A DNA stretch of 64,000 nt from Spirometra erinaceieuropaei (GCA_902702965.1 CACRXP010000144.1:191234-255233), one strand, 5' to 3'. Positions 34,469-45,989 are shown, numbered from the stretch's first letter. The notes: generated from the letters alone by a model not told the origin. Translations and numbers: made by a program.

Positions 34469-37400
34469 CTGCAAAAGTACACATTCATGATACATATTAT
34501 ACAAGTTTACTTTAGTGCTTTTAGCAATAATATCGTATCAAATGCCGTCCAACCGTATGACCTAATTGCATACCGCCCGGCAGTAGAATCGATGATAGGA
34601 GACCTGAAGGGACAAAGATTTGCGATATAAATATTGAGATGTTAGCAACCGCAGTCCTTATATGTCCATCTGTCCTACAATTGCTGCAAACTGAATCCTC
34701 TTTGCGAACATCAGTACCCATAATTCAGGCATTTACATCCAAAGCGGGCGACCATCATTATAAGAGACCGATTTTCACTACGTTATGGGTCTTTAGTTTC
34801 CTTCAGTTCATATTACAAATCATCAAGCGTGCATTTATGAGATCTGCCTTAAACGGCTCCTCTAAAATCTGTGGAACCTTCGTATGGCTATATTTAGAAT
34901 TTGTCATAAAGGCATAGGTGAGGGACAAAAATTATATAATTTCTGGGTTATCTGTCCTATGAAATTATGGTGTCAAAATGCAACAATGAAGTGCTATCTT
35001 ACGGCCCTCCGGCACTAAAACTGGCCTGGAATGTTGCCTTGTGCATAACTATTTATTATACTTGGGCTAACGCACACACCGTCATAACCAGTCGTTGAAC
35101 CTACAAGTTTGATACATGATAGTGGACGTCTATATTTACTTTTTTGCGACTATCAAACACTTGCGTGCTTTTCGCATGCAAGTATCCAAGCAATCTGTTT
35201 TTTAATCCTCCTAACCTATCCGTGCATAATATTAGATACTTTTCAACTGACAGGTAGTTCAAAGGCGTTTTTCCATTATTCCCTTCAAAAGAATTGAGTA
35301 AATTAAATTACTAGCGGTCAGATTGCAGGTGAAATTAAGCAAACTTGACCAATGTTCGCGGATAAGGAGGTTTTAAAGGTTTTGCGGATAATTAAGCACA
35401 TGCAAAATCAGCAACCTCCTGCATATGGCTGTTCCCAGGATGCATTCTACTTTTCTGCGCTGACATACCTGCTCTTCATGCTGTTTCGAACCAGCCAATA
35501 GGCGGCAAATATTTGTGGGCAGACAACAGCACGGACGAGTATTTCACTCCCACCGAATCCCCCTTCCCCCACCATAAATACGCAGACTGACGCACTGCGT
35601 TAGCGCAACTGACAAGGCGCACGCTCATAGTGGAATCTACCCCATTTATCCTCCCTACCTTATGCAACTGATGTTGTTCTTTTTCACGTAATCAGCATTC
35701 ATTCAGTAACACCTGCCTCAATGGTGTTAGTTAGAATGGTGTGCCCATGGCTTTATCCTGTGCCACTGACAATAATCCCCAAAATGCTAGTAGTACCCGC
35801 TCCCGCTCTTCTCGCAGAAGATCACATCGCCCCGGTGTACTGTAGACTCGATGGACAAACACAGTAGGCATACCCACACCCTCGTGATGAAATCTCGTAA
35901 ACATTTGTTCCCGCTGGTTCATGTCAAAATACTGTCACAATCTTCACCGTTCCAGTACATCCCTGGGTACAAATTCACAGCGGCCAATTTACTGAAACTT
36001 AGAGGGAAGTTAATTTTAATTAGGAGTTCTTGACGTTAAGCCATTAACACGGCTTCCTGCCACGTATACCCCAACAGCACCAAATATGTTATTATACCAA
36101 ATCAGATAGTATGTTGCCTGACCCAACTATAATTTTTATCCAAATTATTTTCTTCCTCAGCAGTCTCTTAAACAATAAAGAAGTGGCCGACATGTTACCA
36201 ACCTGATATACGTACCAATGTTCTGAGCAGAAAATTGGCAAAATAACATTTTATACTTTACTTTTCAGATAGAGAACACGCTTGTTCATAACACCCACTT
36301 TTGTAGGCTAATCATTTCGCACTGCTGATAGTTACTGCAGGCATTCTATGAACTGGGCACTCACACTTTCTTGCTGCAGGAATAGGTTTAAGTCACTGGC
36401 ACGCATATCTAGCATCATCAATAATTGGGGGTTGACGGGTTCATATGAACTCCCGGAAGTATTTGTGCACGCATTGCAGAGCTTCAGAGAGGACAGTCGA
36501 ATTTTATTTTTGCTATTGTTCTGCACTTTCCAGTAAGTAAGATCGACAATTGCCCTCAGTCCTAGAGTGTGTAACTTGAAAGTAAAATATCTGGCGGTAC
36601 TCCTTTCGCCCCTCGGCCTCTTTGATTTGAAGCTCCGTTTGTCCTGTAATTTGTTTGGAGTAAAAAAGAGGTTGGATACATGAGGAAAATAGCATTAAGC
36701 TTGCATTTTGCAGAGATAATTGAGGATAATACTTCCTTATCTTACTTGTCTTACTATGGTAACTTCGGCGTTAGAGATCGGAGCCGTGCATGCGTACTGG
36801 AAGTACTCCTCTGACCGTTCGTCCCGTAAATATGTGCAGTCGAATGTCAAGGACTCCAAGCGGATTCTAGTTATGAAGTACAACAGCCATTTTTTATTTT
36901 TTACAATCTTCTGAAATCCATGGTAATTAGCTGTTCGAGCCAGATATTCGGCAACATCATTGAGAATTACGTCATGGTTAGTACGCGGACAACTTGTTAC
37001 ATCTGGAAACAAAATACGCATGATAAAACTGTAATTAATTTAGGTAACCTACAATGAAATTTGCCGACAACACGGTTGGCAGGAAAAACCACTTAAAATT
37101 ATTTATACGCTGAATGTTGTTGGATTTGAATGTACATGCAGTGATAGGCCACCTGATTAGGTTGTATATCAAAGGCCTAATTTGTCCTGGGCAAACGTCC
37201 TACAGTTTTCAGGATTGCAGAAAAATCCATGGTCTTCGTCCACTAGGTACTAACACAAAATTGGTCATTTACATATTGTTTAGCAACTGCGCAACGAACA
37301 TAATTCGTCTACATTCATTTGCAGAAATCTTTAATTACAGATTGAGATTTCTTATATTTAAATCATTTTAAATGAGTTAATTGTTCGTATAGATACAACA

Positions 37401-38274
37401 GTTCAATTTGCACTGCTTCATTAATTCGGTTTCAGGGTTTTAGCATATGATAATCCATCAAATTCATCTCCCATAAAGACATGTACTGATAATATATGTA
37501 TATATATATAATGACCTTTGGTTAAGTCTCCTGATATACCAATGACGTGCTCATATACAAGGAGTCAAACTGTACACATGAAGCATGCACACACTTCATT
37601 AGATCGAATTTCAAAACCAGAAAATTAAAATTTCCTGAAATTTTACACGCACTATTTGCCATATCACTTATGTACCAGTATAGTTAGCAGAAAAAGTAAA
37701 AAAATGCATTTACCCCTTTTAAAAAAGCAGCACTCCGTACGCTGAAACAAAAGCAAAATTGCCGCTAGGAGCTTCATTCTTGTATGAACGCCATAAACAA
37801 TTTCGTTTTATATACCACTTTAGATTAATTAGCCTACTATATGATTTGACAAACAGTTTTTGAATTACCAGTCTGGCCTTGTCAGGACACTGACATACAC
37901 ACCTGTTCAACTGAATGAACCCTTTGATATTTTGACCGCAGGGCAAACTGACTAAAGCGCAAAAATGCCAATTTTTTTTTCTCGCCAGAGAGAATGATTG
38001 TAGCCCTCGTAAAATACGCAATATCCAGGTCATGGGATCAAATTGGATGAGCTACTTTGAGTACTTATGAAACGCGCACGGTTATAAATAGTGTGCAGGG
38101 CTTTTCTTCGGTCACTCAAATTGTAGGAAATGTGATATTCTTCTGTCTGTTATGATACCTTGGGACACCTATCCAACCACTCATCTTCAGACAAAACAAT
38201 ATTTTCAATTTAATTCCATAAAATTTACTGAACCGACAATTTAGTAAACGACCTCCTACAGGGAATTTGAACAC

Positions 38275-38409
38275 GCAATGTTGGAGTTCAAATTATCCTC
38301 AAAGTAAGGGGCCGAAGACAGCAAGGCTCGTTGAAGCAAATCTTGTGTAAAAGATGCCTTCTTAACCAAGACGCAATTCAGATGTATATTCAGTTGTTTC
38401 TATCCCACT
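38275..38409 (+). repeat. Unclassified dispersed repeat bordering the 155-bp satellite
   Basis: TTGGAGTTCAAATTATCCTC, then AAAGTAAGGGGCCG and a TTGTTTCTATCCCACTG end, aligns with 44700-44860 (TTGGATTTCAAATTTTCTTC, then AAAGTAAGGAGTCG and TTGCTTCTATCTCAAGG). The satellite starts exactly where this similarity ends at 38410. Confidence 0.5.
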
Positions 38410-40195
38410 GTAGGTAGGCATTGTGACTAAGTGGACGAAGTACACAGTCATACCTTCCCGTCTTCCGCCTGCGTACTCGCTGGTTAGCTTATCCAATCTG
38501 CGTTTGTAGGCTCTCCTCAATCGACAGCTCCCTCTTTGACCGGCCGGTAACGGCCACAGGCACTGTAGGTGGGCATGGAGAGTAAGTGGACGAAGTACAG
38601 AGTGTTACCTTCCAGTCTTCCGTCTGCGCCTTCGTTGGTTAGCTTCTCAATTCGTCGATGGTTGGCTCTCTTCATTCGATAGCTCCCTCTTTGACGGGCC
38701 GGTAACGGCCACAGTCAATGTAGGTGGGCATGGAGAGTAAGTGGACGAAGTACAGAGTCATACCTTCCAGTCTTCCCTCTGCGCCTTCGTTGGTTAGCTT
38801 CTGCAATCGTCGATGGTTGACTCTCCTCAATCGACAGCTACCTCATTCACCGGCCGGTAACGGCCACAGGCACTGTAGTTAGGCATGGAGAGTAAGTGGA
38901 CGAAGTACAGAGTCTTACCTTCCAGTCTTCCGTCTGCGCCTTCGTTGGTTAGCTTCTCTAATCATCGATGGTTGGCTCTCCTCAATCGACAGCTCCCTCT
39001 TTTACCGGCCGTTAACGGCTACAGGCACTGTAGGTAGGCATGGTGACTAAGTGGACGAAGTACACAGTCATACCTTCCCGTCTTCCGTCTGCGCCTTCGT
39101 TGGTTAACCTACCCTATCGGCGTTTGTAGGCTCTCCTCAATCGACAGCTACCTCTTTCACCGGCCGGTAACGGCCACAGGCACTGTAGTTAGGCATGGAG
39201 AGTAAGTGGACGAAGTACAGAGTCTTACCTTCCAGTATTCCGTCTGCACACCCGTTGGTTAGCTTCTCCAATCGTCGATGGTTGGCTCTCTTCATTGGAC
39301 GGCTCCCTCTTTGACTGGCCGGTAACGGCCACAGGCACTGTAGGTAGGCATGGAGAGTAAGTGGACGAAGTACAGAGTNNNNNNNNNNNNNNNNNNNNNN
39401 NNNNNNNNNNNNNNNNNNNNNNNNNNNGGCATGGAGAGTAAGTGGGCGATGTACAGAGTCTTACCGTCCAGTCTTCCGTCTGCGCCTTCGTTGCTTAGCT
39501 TCTCTATTCGTCGATGGTTGGCTCTCCTCAATCGACAGCTCCCTCTTTCACCGGCCGGTAACGGCCACAGGCACTGTAGGTAAGCATGGAGAGTAAGTGG
39601 ACGAAGTACAGAGTCTTACCTTCCAGTATTCCGTCTGCCCACCCGTTGGTTAGCTTCTCTATTCGTCGATGGTTGGCTCTCTCCATTGGACGGCTCCCTC
39701 TTTGACCGGTCGGTAACGGCCACAGGCACTCTATGTAGGCATGGACAGTAAGTGGACGAAGTACACAGTCATACCTTCCGATCTTCCGTCTGCGCGTTCG
39801 TTGGTTAGCTTCTCCAATCGTCGATGGTTGGCTCTCCTCAATCGACAGCTCCCTCTATGACCGGCCGGTAACGCCCACAGGCACTGTAGGTAGGCATGGA
39901 GTGTAAGTGGACAAAGTACAGAGTCTTACCTTCCAGTCATCCGTCTGGACGTTCGTTGGTTAGCTTCTCCAATCGTCGACAGTTGGCTCTCCTCAATCGA
40001 CAGCTCCCTCTTTGACCGGCCGGTACCGGCCACAGGCACTGTAGGTAGGCATGGAGAGTAAGTGGACGAAGTACAGAGTCATACCTTGAAGTCTTTCGTC
40101 TGCGCATTCGTTGGTTAGCTTATCCAATCGGCGTTTGTAGGCTCTCTTCATTCGCTAGCTTTCCCATCGCCAGTTGGTAACGGCTGCATTCCCAG
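38410..40195 (+). repeat. 155-bp tandem satellite array, about 11-12 monomers
   Basis: Monomers begin with a GTAGGTAGGCATGGAGAGTA-like block at 38410, 38565, 38720, 38875, 39030, 39185, 39340, (39421), 39576, 39731, 39886 and 40041, a constant 155-bp period. Each carries CCGGCCGGTAACGGCCACAGG near its end, which is itself partly palindromic (GGCCGGTAACGGCC). Subtypes recur out of order: units at 38410 and 39030 share GTGACTAAG and CGTTTGTAGG; units at 39185 and 39576 share AGTATTCCGTCTGC and a CATTGGACGG end; units at 38875 and 39185 share a GTAGTTAGG start. One unit contains an assembly gap. Confidence 0.92.
39379..39427. other. Assembly gap (49 N)
   Basis: A run of 49 N inside the satellite. 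The phase across it is not 155 bp: unit starts at 39340 and 39421 are only 81 bp apart. The gap length is therefore not the true missing length and the array is probably longer in the genome. Confidence 0.95.
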
Positions 40196-40500
40196 TAGGT
40201 AGGTTTGACGCAGTATTTTACGCCTACTAACACGGGTAAACCTACCTGTGAGTAAAAGGAGACACAAGGGAACACAAAGACAAAGACAGTTAGGGTAGGC
40301 AATGTCAGCGTAAAGCGAGACACGACGTGTGCAGTGCAGCGTGAGAGAGCAAAAAGTGCCACCGGCAAGAGCCAGAGGACTATCGGGCACCGAAGCTAAT
40401 GGATTATCATGTGCAACTATGCGCGGCCGCTTGCGCCCTTCGCGACGCCGGCGCAGCCGACCCGGGAACCAATTCAAACCGCGAGCAGGCTAAAGAGCCA

Positions 40501-41110
40501 CTACCCCCCCCCAAACCTCCCCCTCAAGTACACCGGCTCGCGGCGAGCTCGCTTGCTATTAGGGTTCCCCTTTAATCTGCTCCAGTAGGCCTCTATTGTG
40601 TTCGTATGCCGTCCTGTTGTGGTATTCACGAAGCCCCTACAGTGGTTGACAGTGCAGTGCGTATAACCTTCGGACGGTGGGCGGGTGTAACCCTTCCACT
40701 CATCGGTTACGATAACACTACCAGCAGCCACCCACTTCCTTATGACGGGCCTCAGGGCCTCCCAGCTGCGGTTGTTAATCTGCTCAAATAAGGCTTTCCG
40801 CCTGCGTGTATCGTACATACTTACGACCCGCAACTGCCGCCGCGGTCGTTCCCTGTTATGTTTGCGGCGACTTATGAGCGTCTCGTCTACCTGTACTTCC
40901 ACGCCTGGTCCACCAGTTTGGGTTACGGCGGATAAATTTAAACTTAAAACGGTTACGTAGGCCTATAAACTGCTCTCACCATGGATACTTACAGAACCGT
41001 AAAACAGCGACCGCCGAGGTCTGGAGTTTGCCGACTTGCTGTAGGTTGGTGCGGTGGTGTTGGAGTACGTCCAGGTATCCTAAACATTGTTTGCGTTATG
41101 CGTATTAAAC
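40501..41110 (-). pseudogene. Merlin-like (IS1016/ISXO2-type) DNA transposase fragment
   Basis: The minus-strand frame from about 40960 reads GGPGVEVQVDETLISRRKHN with the first catalytic Asp in VDET. It continues with VIVTDEWKGYTRP (second Asp), HCTVNHCRGFVNTTTG, and HTNTIEAYWSRLKG (catalytic Glu). This spacing and the H-T-N-T-I-E-x-Y-W-S-x-L-K motif are the signature of the ISXO2-like DDE domain used by eukaryotic Merlin transposons, which are known from schistosomes. An N-terminal stretch at about 40990-41090 (YLDVLQHHRTNLQQVGKLQT) is in another frame with a stop, and the end after RLKG is lost in a C-rich run at 40505-40525. No terminal inverted repeats could be fixed. Catalytic residues are intact but the gene is truncated. 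Confidence 0.8.
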
Positions 41111-41589
41111 GGTGCATGCGGTGGAGATCACCGACATAACAAATAGGGGGGGGGGGTTGAGGAGGGGGTCAGTAAGGGGCTGGGAAGTGACGCAATTGTC
41201 ATAAGCGGTTTATTCAAATACTCTTACCCAACCGCAGTACACCGCTGTCCGCCCGCGTCCCCTTTACGCATCGTATGCTTCGTGCCTATCTAACGCACAC
41301 CACTTTCAAGTGCGGCGCCATTGATCCCATTGGTTAGCCGCTTGGCGGTTCAGGTTTACCCGCCCCGGCCGCCAATCACATCACGTCCCCCGCCAGCCCT
41401 TCTTCGATTGGTCATTGCCTACGGTTTTCCTTATTTGCGCGCCATCCTCCCCCCATTTTTGACTTCATTAAAACAAATATTTATTTTTCAGCGATTTCCA
41501 ACATTTTTCGGCATCCAACTGCCAATCCAGTGCCCTTTGCCGTTTGCCCCGCCCGTTCTTTCCCTCAAAACCGCCATCCCGTTGTTCCT
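41111..41589. other. GC-rich unassigned segment
   Basis: Contains a G-run (41147-41156), GC-rich sequence and three CCAAT/ATTGG boxes (at about 41330, 41372 and 41412) in promoter-like spacing, then a T-rich stretch. No gene recognised. Confidence 0.3.
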
Positions 41590-41960
41590 GGTGGGCCAGC
41601 TCCAGAAGGGGTTTTAGACGGTACCTGGTGCCCATTTTGTGGTGCACCAGTTCTCGCGTGACCAGGGCAGCCCCGTTTCCGGGTTGACCGATTTCCTCAT
41701 TATCCAAAAGGATGCGAGCATTCCAAGCTGCCGGTCTGGGAGAAATTACTTTGCAGCCTGTGGGACGGGTTAGGCAGATAAGGACGTGAGTTGTTAATTA
41801 TCCGATCGTGGTAAGAAAGAAGGGGAGGAGGGGCAAAGGTGGGAAGTGGGAATTAAGGAGGATTTACCATATACAGGGAGCATCGGTAGCCCTTATCAGG
41901 TGCAGTCCAGCAGTCAAGGCGACTGACGGTATGTGACCATTAGGTAGGGCCCCTGTCTCG
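41590..41960 (-). mobile_element. RTE-type non-LTR element: 5' UTR and start of endonuclease, 3'-truncated
   Basis: Minus-strand translation near 41740-41600 gives AAWNARILLDNEEIGQPGNG then ALVTRELVHHKMGTRY, corresponding to the N-terminal start of an RTE endonuclease (normally AAWNVRSLL, then ALVARELARYKVD). Upstream sequence to 41960 matches 46640-47130, including GTTTACAGGGAGCATCGG-like and purine-rich GGGGAGGAGGGG blocks, and is probably the 5' UTR. It abuts the truncated end of the Gypsy relic at 41969. 5' ends of such elements are rarely kept because of 5' truncation, so this is a fragment left by another process. Confidence 0.55.
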
Positions 41961-41968
41961 TCAGCTTC

Positions 41969-43379
41969 TTAGGGTACGTCCCCGATCGCAAACCCGCTGG
42001 CTTCGGTATCGAGGATGAAGGGGGGGGGGGTAAGCTCAGAACTCGAGTCGGGTTGCATACATATCGGTGACGAAGTAATTTTTGCCTTTAACTCATCGAA
42101 GGCCTGTTGACAATCCTTGGTCCATGTGAATAAGCGGTCCTTTTCGGTCAACCGATGGAGGGGACGTGCTAGCTCCGCAAAGCGGAGGATGAAACGGCGA
42201 TAGTAAGAGGCCAGGCCGAGGAAGCAGCTGACTTCTGCTGGAGTCTTCGGCGTAGGCCATGATCTGACTGTCTGTACTTTTTCCTGCGACGCCTGTATGC
42301 CTTGCGGGCTGACTTCGGAACCAGGAAATTTGACTTTCCGGCACAGAAACTTGCACTTTTGTGGATTTAAACGCAAGCCGGCGTCGCAGAGAGCAGAGAG
42401 CACTGCTGCGATGTAAGCGTTATGTTGCCGGGCCGTGCGTCGAAACCCGATCACGTCGTCGAGGTATATCAAACATATGTGATGGCAAAAGTGGACTAGG
42501 ACGGACTGCATCAGTCGTTGGTAGGTTGCGGCTGTAATGCATAGCCCGAACAGCATGGTTTCGAATTCAAAGAACCATTGTGGTACTATAAACACTGTTT
42601 TTGGGCGGTCTTTGCGTTCCACTTCAACTTGCCAATAGCCGGACTTGAGGTCCAACGTTGAGAACCATTGGGCTCCGGCAAGCGCTTCGAGTGTGACATC
42701 AATTCTCAGAAGTGGGTAAAAATATCGGGTGGTGACCGCATTAAGTCGTCGATAGTCTATACGATACCGGAGTTTGCCGTCTTTTTAGGCACTAATGTGA
42801 CTGGCGATGCCCGCGGTGACTTGGAGGGGCGGATTATCCCGTGGGCAGCATGGTTTGAATTAGGTCGCTCACCTCCTTCTGAAACTGTGGTAGTGGTGGC
42901 TGCCACAGCAGTTTCGACCTGCCTGTACCAATGCTGTGTCGGATGACAGCGGTGCGACCTAAGGAGGTATCCTTAAACGTAGTCATAAGTGACTTCAATT
43001 CTTCCTTGTCGGTAAAGGCGACCGTATCGTCTGGGGGTTGGACCGTGTCTATACTTGTGGGTGGTAAGGCTACCGACGCTGCGATGGTCGCGCAGGTGGC
43101 TTCTTCGTCAAACTCGGTGGCTGCTCGGTGGTTAGGCAATGGCTTATGCCCAAAGGATAGCATGCGATATTTGACCATAATACAACAGTTACGTGCAGAA
43201 AGGAAATCTAGCCCGAGTATCATGTCCCACGACATCTTGTGCGTGACGACAAAAGCTTGTTCCTTAACGCTGGCTGGAAAGGGGATGTACAGTCTAATCG
43301 TCCCTAACGTGGTCATAGTTAACCCGTCTGCGTTTTTGAGTTGTGATGAGTAACCGTTTTGCCTGGCGAGGTTAGCCAC
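41969..43379 (-). pseudogene. Gypsy-type LTR retrotransposon: protease end, reverse transcriptase and start of RNase H
   Basis: The upstream frame (42834-43379) holds the end of the aspartic protease (MILGLDFL) and the RT lead-in (IRHSIGTGRSKLLWQPPLP, VSDLIQTMLPTG). A frame-disrupted stretch at 42680-42840 still reads KDGKLRYRIDYRRLNAVTTR. The main RT frame (41969-42655) has MDLKSGYWQVEVERKDRPKT, MLFGLCITAATYQRLMQSVL, the catalytic IYLDDVIGF at about 42440, GLRLNPQKCKFL, and FLGLASYYRRFILRFAELA. It enters the RNase H at PFILDTEASGFAIG and stops. Both catalytic Asp of YLDD are present. Ends abruptly at 41969; the rest of RNase H and the integrase are missing. Confidence 0.85.
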
Positions 43380-44260
43380 TTAGAGTCTAATACATCTGCC
43401 CGAACTAACGACGTGGTGGCACCTGTGTCGACTAAAGCCTTAATGCGTTTGTTGTCTAGGTAAATTGTCGTGTAAAACGGTAAACTACGTGACTTGTAAT
43501 CAGAGCAGACGGTAATTATGTGGTTACCTTCGTTCTTAATCGCCGCCGTATCAATGTTTCTATCTCCCCGGAATTGTCTTGGCTCAGTGTTGAGCGGTGA
43601 TGGTCGATAGGGCGTGCGGAACGTGGAGGGTCTGGTCCAGGAGGCGTCATTCTGTTGCCTGCGGTTTGGCGTGGTTTTCCACGATTCAGCCCGGGAATGA
43701 TTATCACGTCTTCGAGCGTCGGTTGTTAGCATGCGGAATGCCCGCTGGATGGCTTCGTTAAGGTCGCCCGGTGGCTGAATCCCCATGGAATACGTCACCT
43801 CTTGGGACCAGAGGCAGCGTTTGAGGTGGTCAAGGACTACTTGGTCTCCATCGGCCGCTGACAGTGAGGGGTAGGCGTCGCGTGCGAGCCAAAGTAAGGC
43901 GTCAGCGAACTGCCGAGGGTTCTCATCGCTCCTTAAGGAACGTCTTAGTAACTGGTCAATGGCTTCCTCTATGGACAATGGGGGTTGGAATAGTCTCTGC
44001 AATTGGTCGCACAGCACCTGGAAAGGGTGTGGCGGGTGAGGCCGACATCGAGTGCCTTGTCCATCTGGTCGTCTGCTATATGTTGAAGTACTGTACGGCT
44101 GCGTTCGTTTAGTGGTACATCGTCTAGGTGGCAATTAAGGCGGCGAAGGCACTACGAAAAATCTTCACTTCCGTCGTAGGGTTTACAGGAAGACGGAATA
44201 GGTTTCGTTGTGCTGTTCTTAGACTGTGGGCTGGGCTCGTTCGCTGCCAGCATTGTAGCG
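43319..44260 (-). pseudogene. Gypsy-type LTR retrotransposon: gag and aspartic protease
   Basis: From about 44200 the frame reads KPYDGSEDFS, stop, CLRRLNCHLDD, then LQHIADDQMDKALDVGL. It shifts to the 43319-44134 frame with FQVLCDQLQRLFQPPL and RSLRSDENPRQFADALLWLA, typical of the retrotransposon gag capsid region, followed by a basic segment. The protease start comes next: KRIKALVDTGATTSLVRADV, with the DTG active-site triad at about 43420. No CCHC knuckle is visible. Contains at least one stop and two frameshifts. 5' LTR and primer-binding site were not identified upstream. Confidence 0.75.
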
Positions 44261-45289
44261 TCCGACCTCGCAAGGGGTTCGACGGCCGAGAGGTCACTCG
44301 CGTCCTTATGGGCTACTATGCACGGAACGTGAGGTACTGGAGCACTCTTTCCGGTTTGTGAACCATTAGGATCGTTGTTTCAAGTGTTCATTATCGAAAA
44401 CCAAGTTTCAAGCACACAATTAGTCGAATGACACACTAAGGTTTATTTAAGGAGAAGAGAAAAGAGGAACATAGAACCAGGGGCAGAAAAAGGGAATCTA
44501 TTAGTCCAACACAAATCTGATTTCGCATTTGTCCAGGGAAGGTGGAGATGGGTGCTGCCACCGGGGATGGGAAGTCGTCTTCTTCACGCATTTCAAATGA
44601 ATAAAACAAGAGTAAGCAAACATATGGTGTCCAGACACCAGGCCTTCTTGCTCTCAAACCGAGCGCTCTTTTCTATTAAAACAACCATTAATGTCTGTCT
44701 GCTACAACACTATGTTGGATTTCAAATTTTCTTCAAAGTAAGGAGTCGGCAACAGTAAGTGTTGTTGCAAAAAATCCTGTGTGTGAGGTACATTCTTAAG
44801 CGAACAAGTTGCGGTTGAGATGAATATGCAATTGCTTCTATCTCAAGGCTGATTTCTAACCAAATGCATCCCCTCAACATGATTTTATCACTACTAGAAT
44901 ATGCACAAACGTAGGTTAAATATATGAACTGCTTTCAGAGTTCACAAAAGGTTTTTACGATCAAAGTATACCTTAGACCGGTTGATTAATGCCAACAAGT
45001 TAATTTATGGACACAAACGAAAGAGACCAGTTAAGGGATATACAGGAAAACTTATGTAAAATGTATACTGCTCATAAGCCCACTGGACACAGGAGCTTGC
45101 GTTTATTGATGTCGGTCGGTAGACCACTAAAAGTTCACAAACGGTTATTCCGGTGTCCGCAAATATTTTGCTTGTCAAATCTCTGTATCTGCTTCGTGTC
45201 CAAAATTAGTTTAGTGTAAAAGTATCATTGATCTCCGTATTGCAACACATGGCCGCATTTATTACTGTCCTCTAATCCTTAATTAACGT
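44261..45289. other. Unassigned region with one dispersed repeat
   Basis: 44700-44860 is the second copy of the repeat bordering the satellite at 38275-38409. The remainder has no recognisable gene. The 5' LTR of the Gypsy relic could lie at 44360-44700, but no TG...CA boundaries or duplicate could be found. Confidence 0.35.
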
Positions 45290-45437
45290 CATTAAGGACG
45301 TTTGGCGCAAAGCACCCATTTTTTTAATTTTCAGGAATTGACTAGCCGTACCAGAGCGGAACACGTCATAGTCAGTTAATGTCGAAGTCTGCCACCAAAC
45401 GCGTTCTACGGTCCGCATAGTCATCAGGCGTCTGATC

Positions 45438-45989
45438 ATGAAACAGAAAGACCCACTGCCACGGCTAGAAACGTCTGGAGTCGGTTATCGGATCTGGTGC
45501 AGTTGCGGACAAAGCAACTACGTCGGAGAAACCGGAAGACAGCTCCGAAAGAGAATGGCCGAACACGCGGCAGCGGTGCGCAGAAATGACTCCAGCTCTC
45601 AAATTGCGGCTCATTCGACGAGATCCGGCCACACATTCAAATTCGATGAAGCCGGAATTCTCGCAAGAGGTGACAACCGCGTGAGCCGGGAGCTACTGAA
45701 ATCATGGTTTACTGGCCCCCAGTCCATCAACAAGTGCTACGATCTTCCCAATCAATACAGCGTGCTGAGACTTCGTCTAGGCGGAGTAATTGGTCACGCG
45801 GTGAGCGCACTGGTGAACACTCTTCCCAACACCCGGGTCAACGCGTCAGATGGTCGAGGAATCATCACGCCAACATACAATGCACGTGATAAAATTGCAG
45901 CAATTATCGACCTGAATGCCGGCCATCAAGCAATGATCACACCAAGTGCGACGATCCCGGATAAAGGGGGGAGCCGTAGAATTTCATAG
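45438..45989 (+). CDS. GIY-YIG endonuclease domain of a Penelope-like element (RT missing)
   Basis: 183 codons open from ATG to TAG. After a short PKDPLPRLETSG-like lead (here MKQKDPLPRLETSG) comes the GIY-YIG fold: GVGYRIWCSCGQSNYVGETG (residues about 14-34; the GIY position is GYR and the YIG position is YVG), then RQLRKRMAEHAAAV with the conserved Arg and His. Next are SSQIAAHSTRSGHTFKF, FDEAGILARGDNRVSRELLK with a Glu-containing helix, and PQSINKCYDLP carrying the conserved Asn. A linker tail ending in a SRRIS-like sequence finishes it. In an intact element the domain nicks target DNA next to an N-terminal RT, which is absent here. Upstream (45290-45437) is frame-disrupted. This is the best-preserved endonuclease in the window, but as an isolated module it is unlikely to be a working gene. 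Confidence 0.75.
   Translation: MKQKDPLPRLETSGVGYRIWCSCGQSNYVGETGRQLRKRMAEHAAAVRRNDSSSQIAAHSTRSGHTFKFDEAGILARGDNRVSRELLKSWFTGPQSINKCYDLPNQYSVLRLRLGGVIGHAVSALVNTLPNTRVNASDGRGIITPTYNARDKIAAIIDLNAGHQAMITPSATIPDKGGSRRIS

Larger units (their letters stand above)
26473..38274. other. 11.8-kb AT-rich region almost free of recognisable mobile elements
   Basis: In contrast with the rest of the window, this stretch shows no RT, transposase or tandem repeat. Only one dispersed repeat (28460-28670), a weak internal duplication (26760-26910 versus 27160-27280) and a few isolated exon-like open stretches (listed separately) stand out. It could be intergenic DNA or long introns of a host gene whose exons I cannot identify. 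Confidence 0.35.

Noticed and set aside
38410..40195. CRISPR-like array
   Set aside because: The whole 155-bp monomer is repeated without unique spacers, and the genome is eukaryotic.
40505..41156. C-run and G-run as terminal inverted repeats of the Merlin element
   Set aside because: Beyond the homopolymer the flanking sequences do not pair, and no 8-9 bp target duplication was seen.
44360..44700. 5' LTR of the Gypsy relic at 41969-44260
   Set aside because: No TG...CA borders, no primer-binding site that convinces and no matching 3' LTR in the window.
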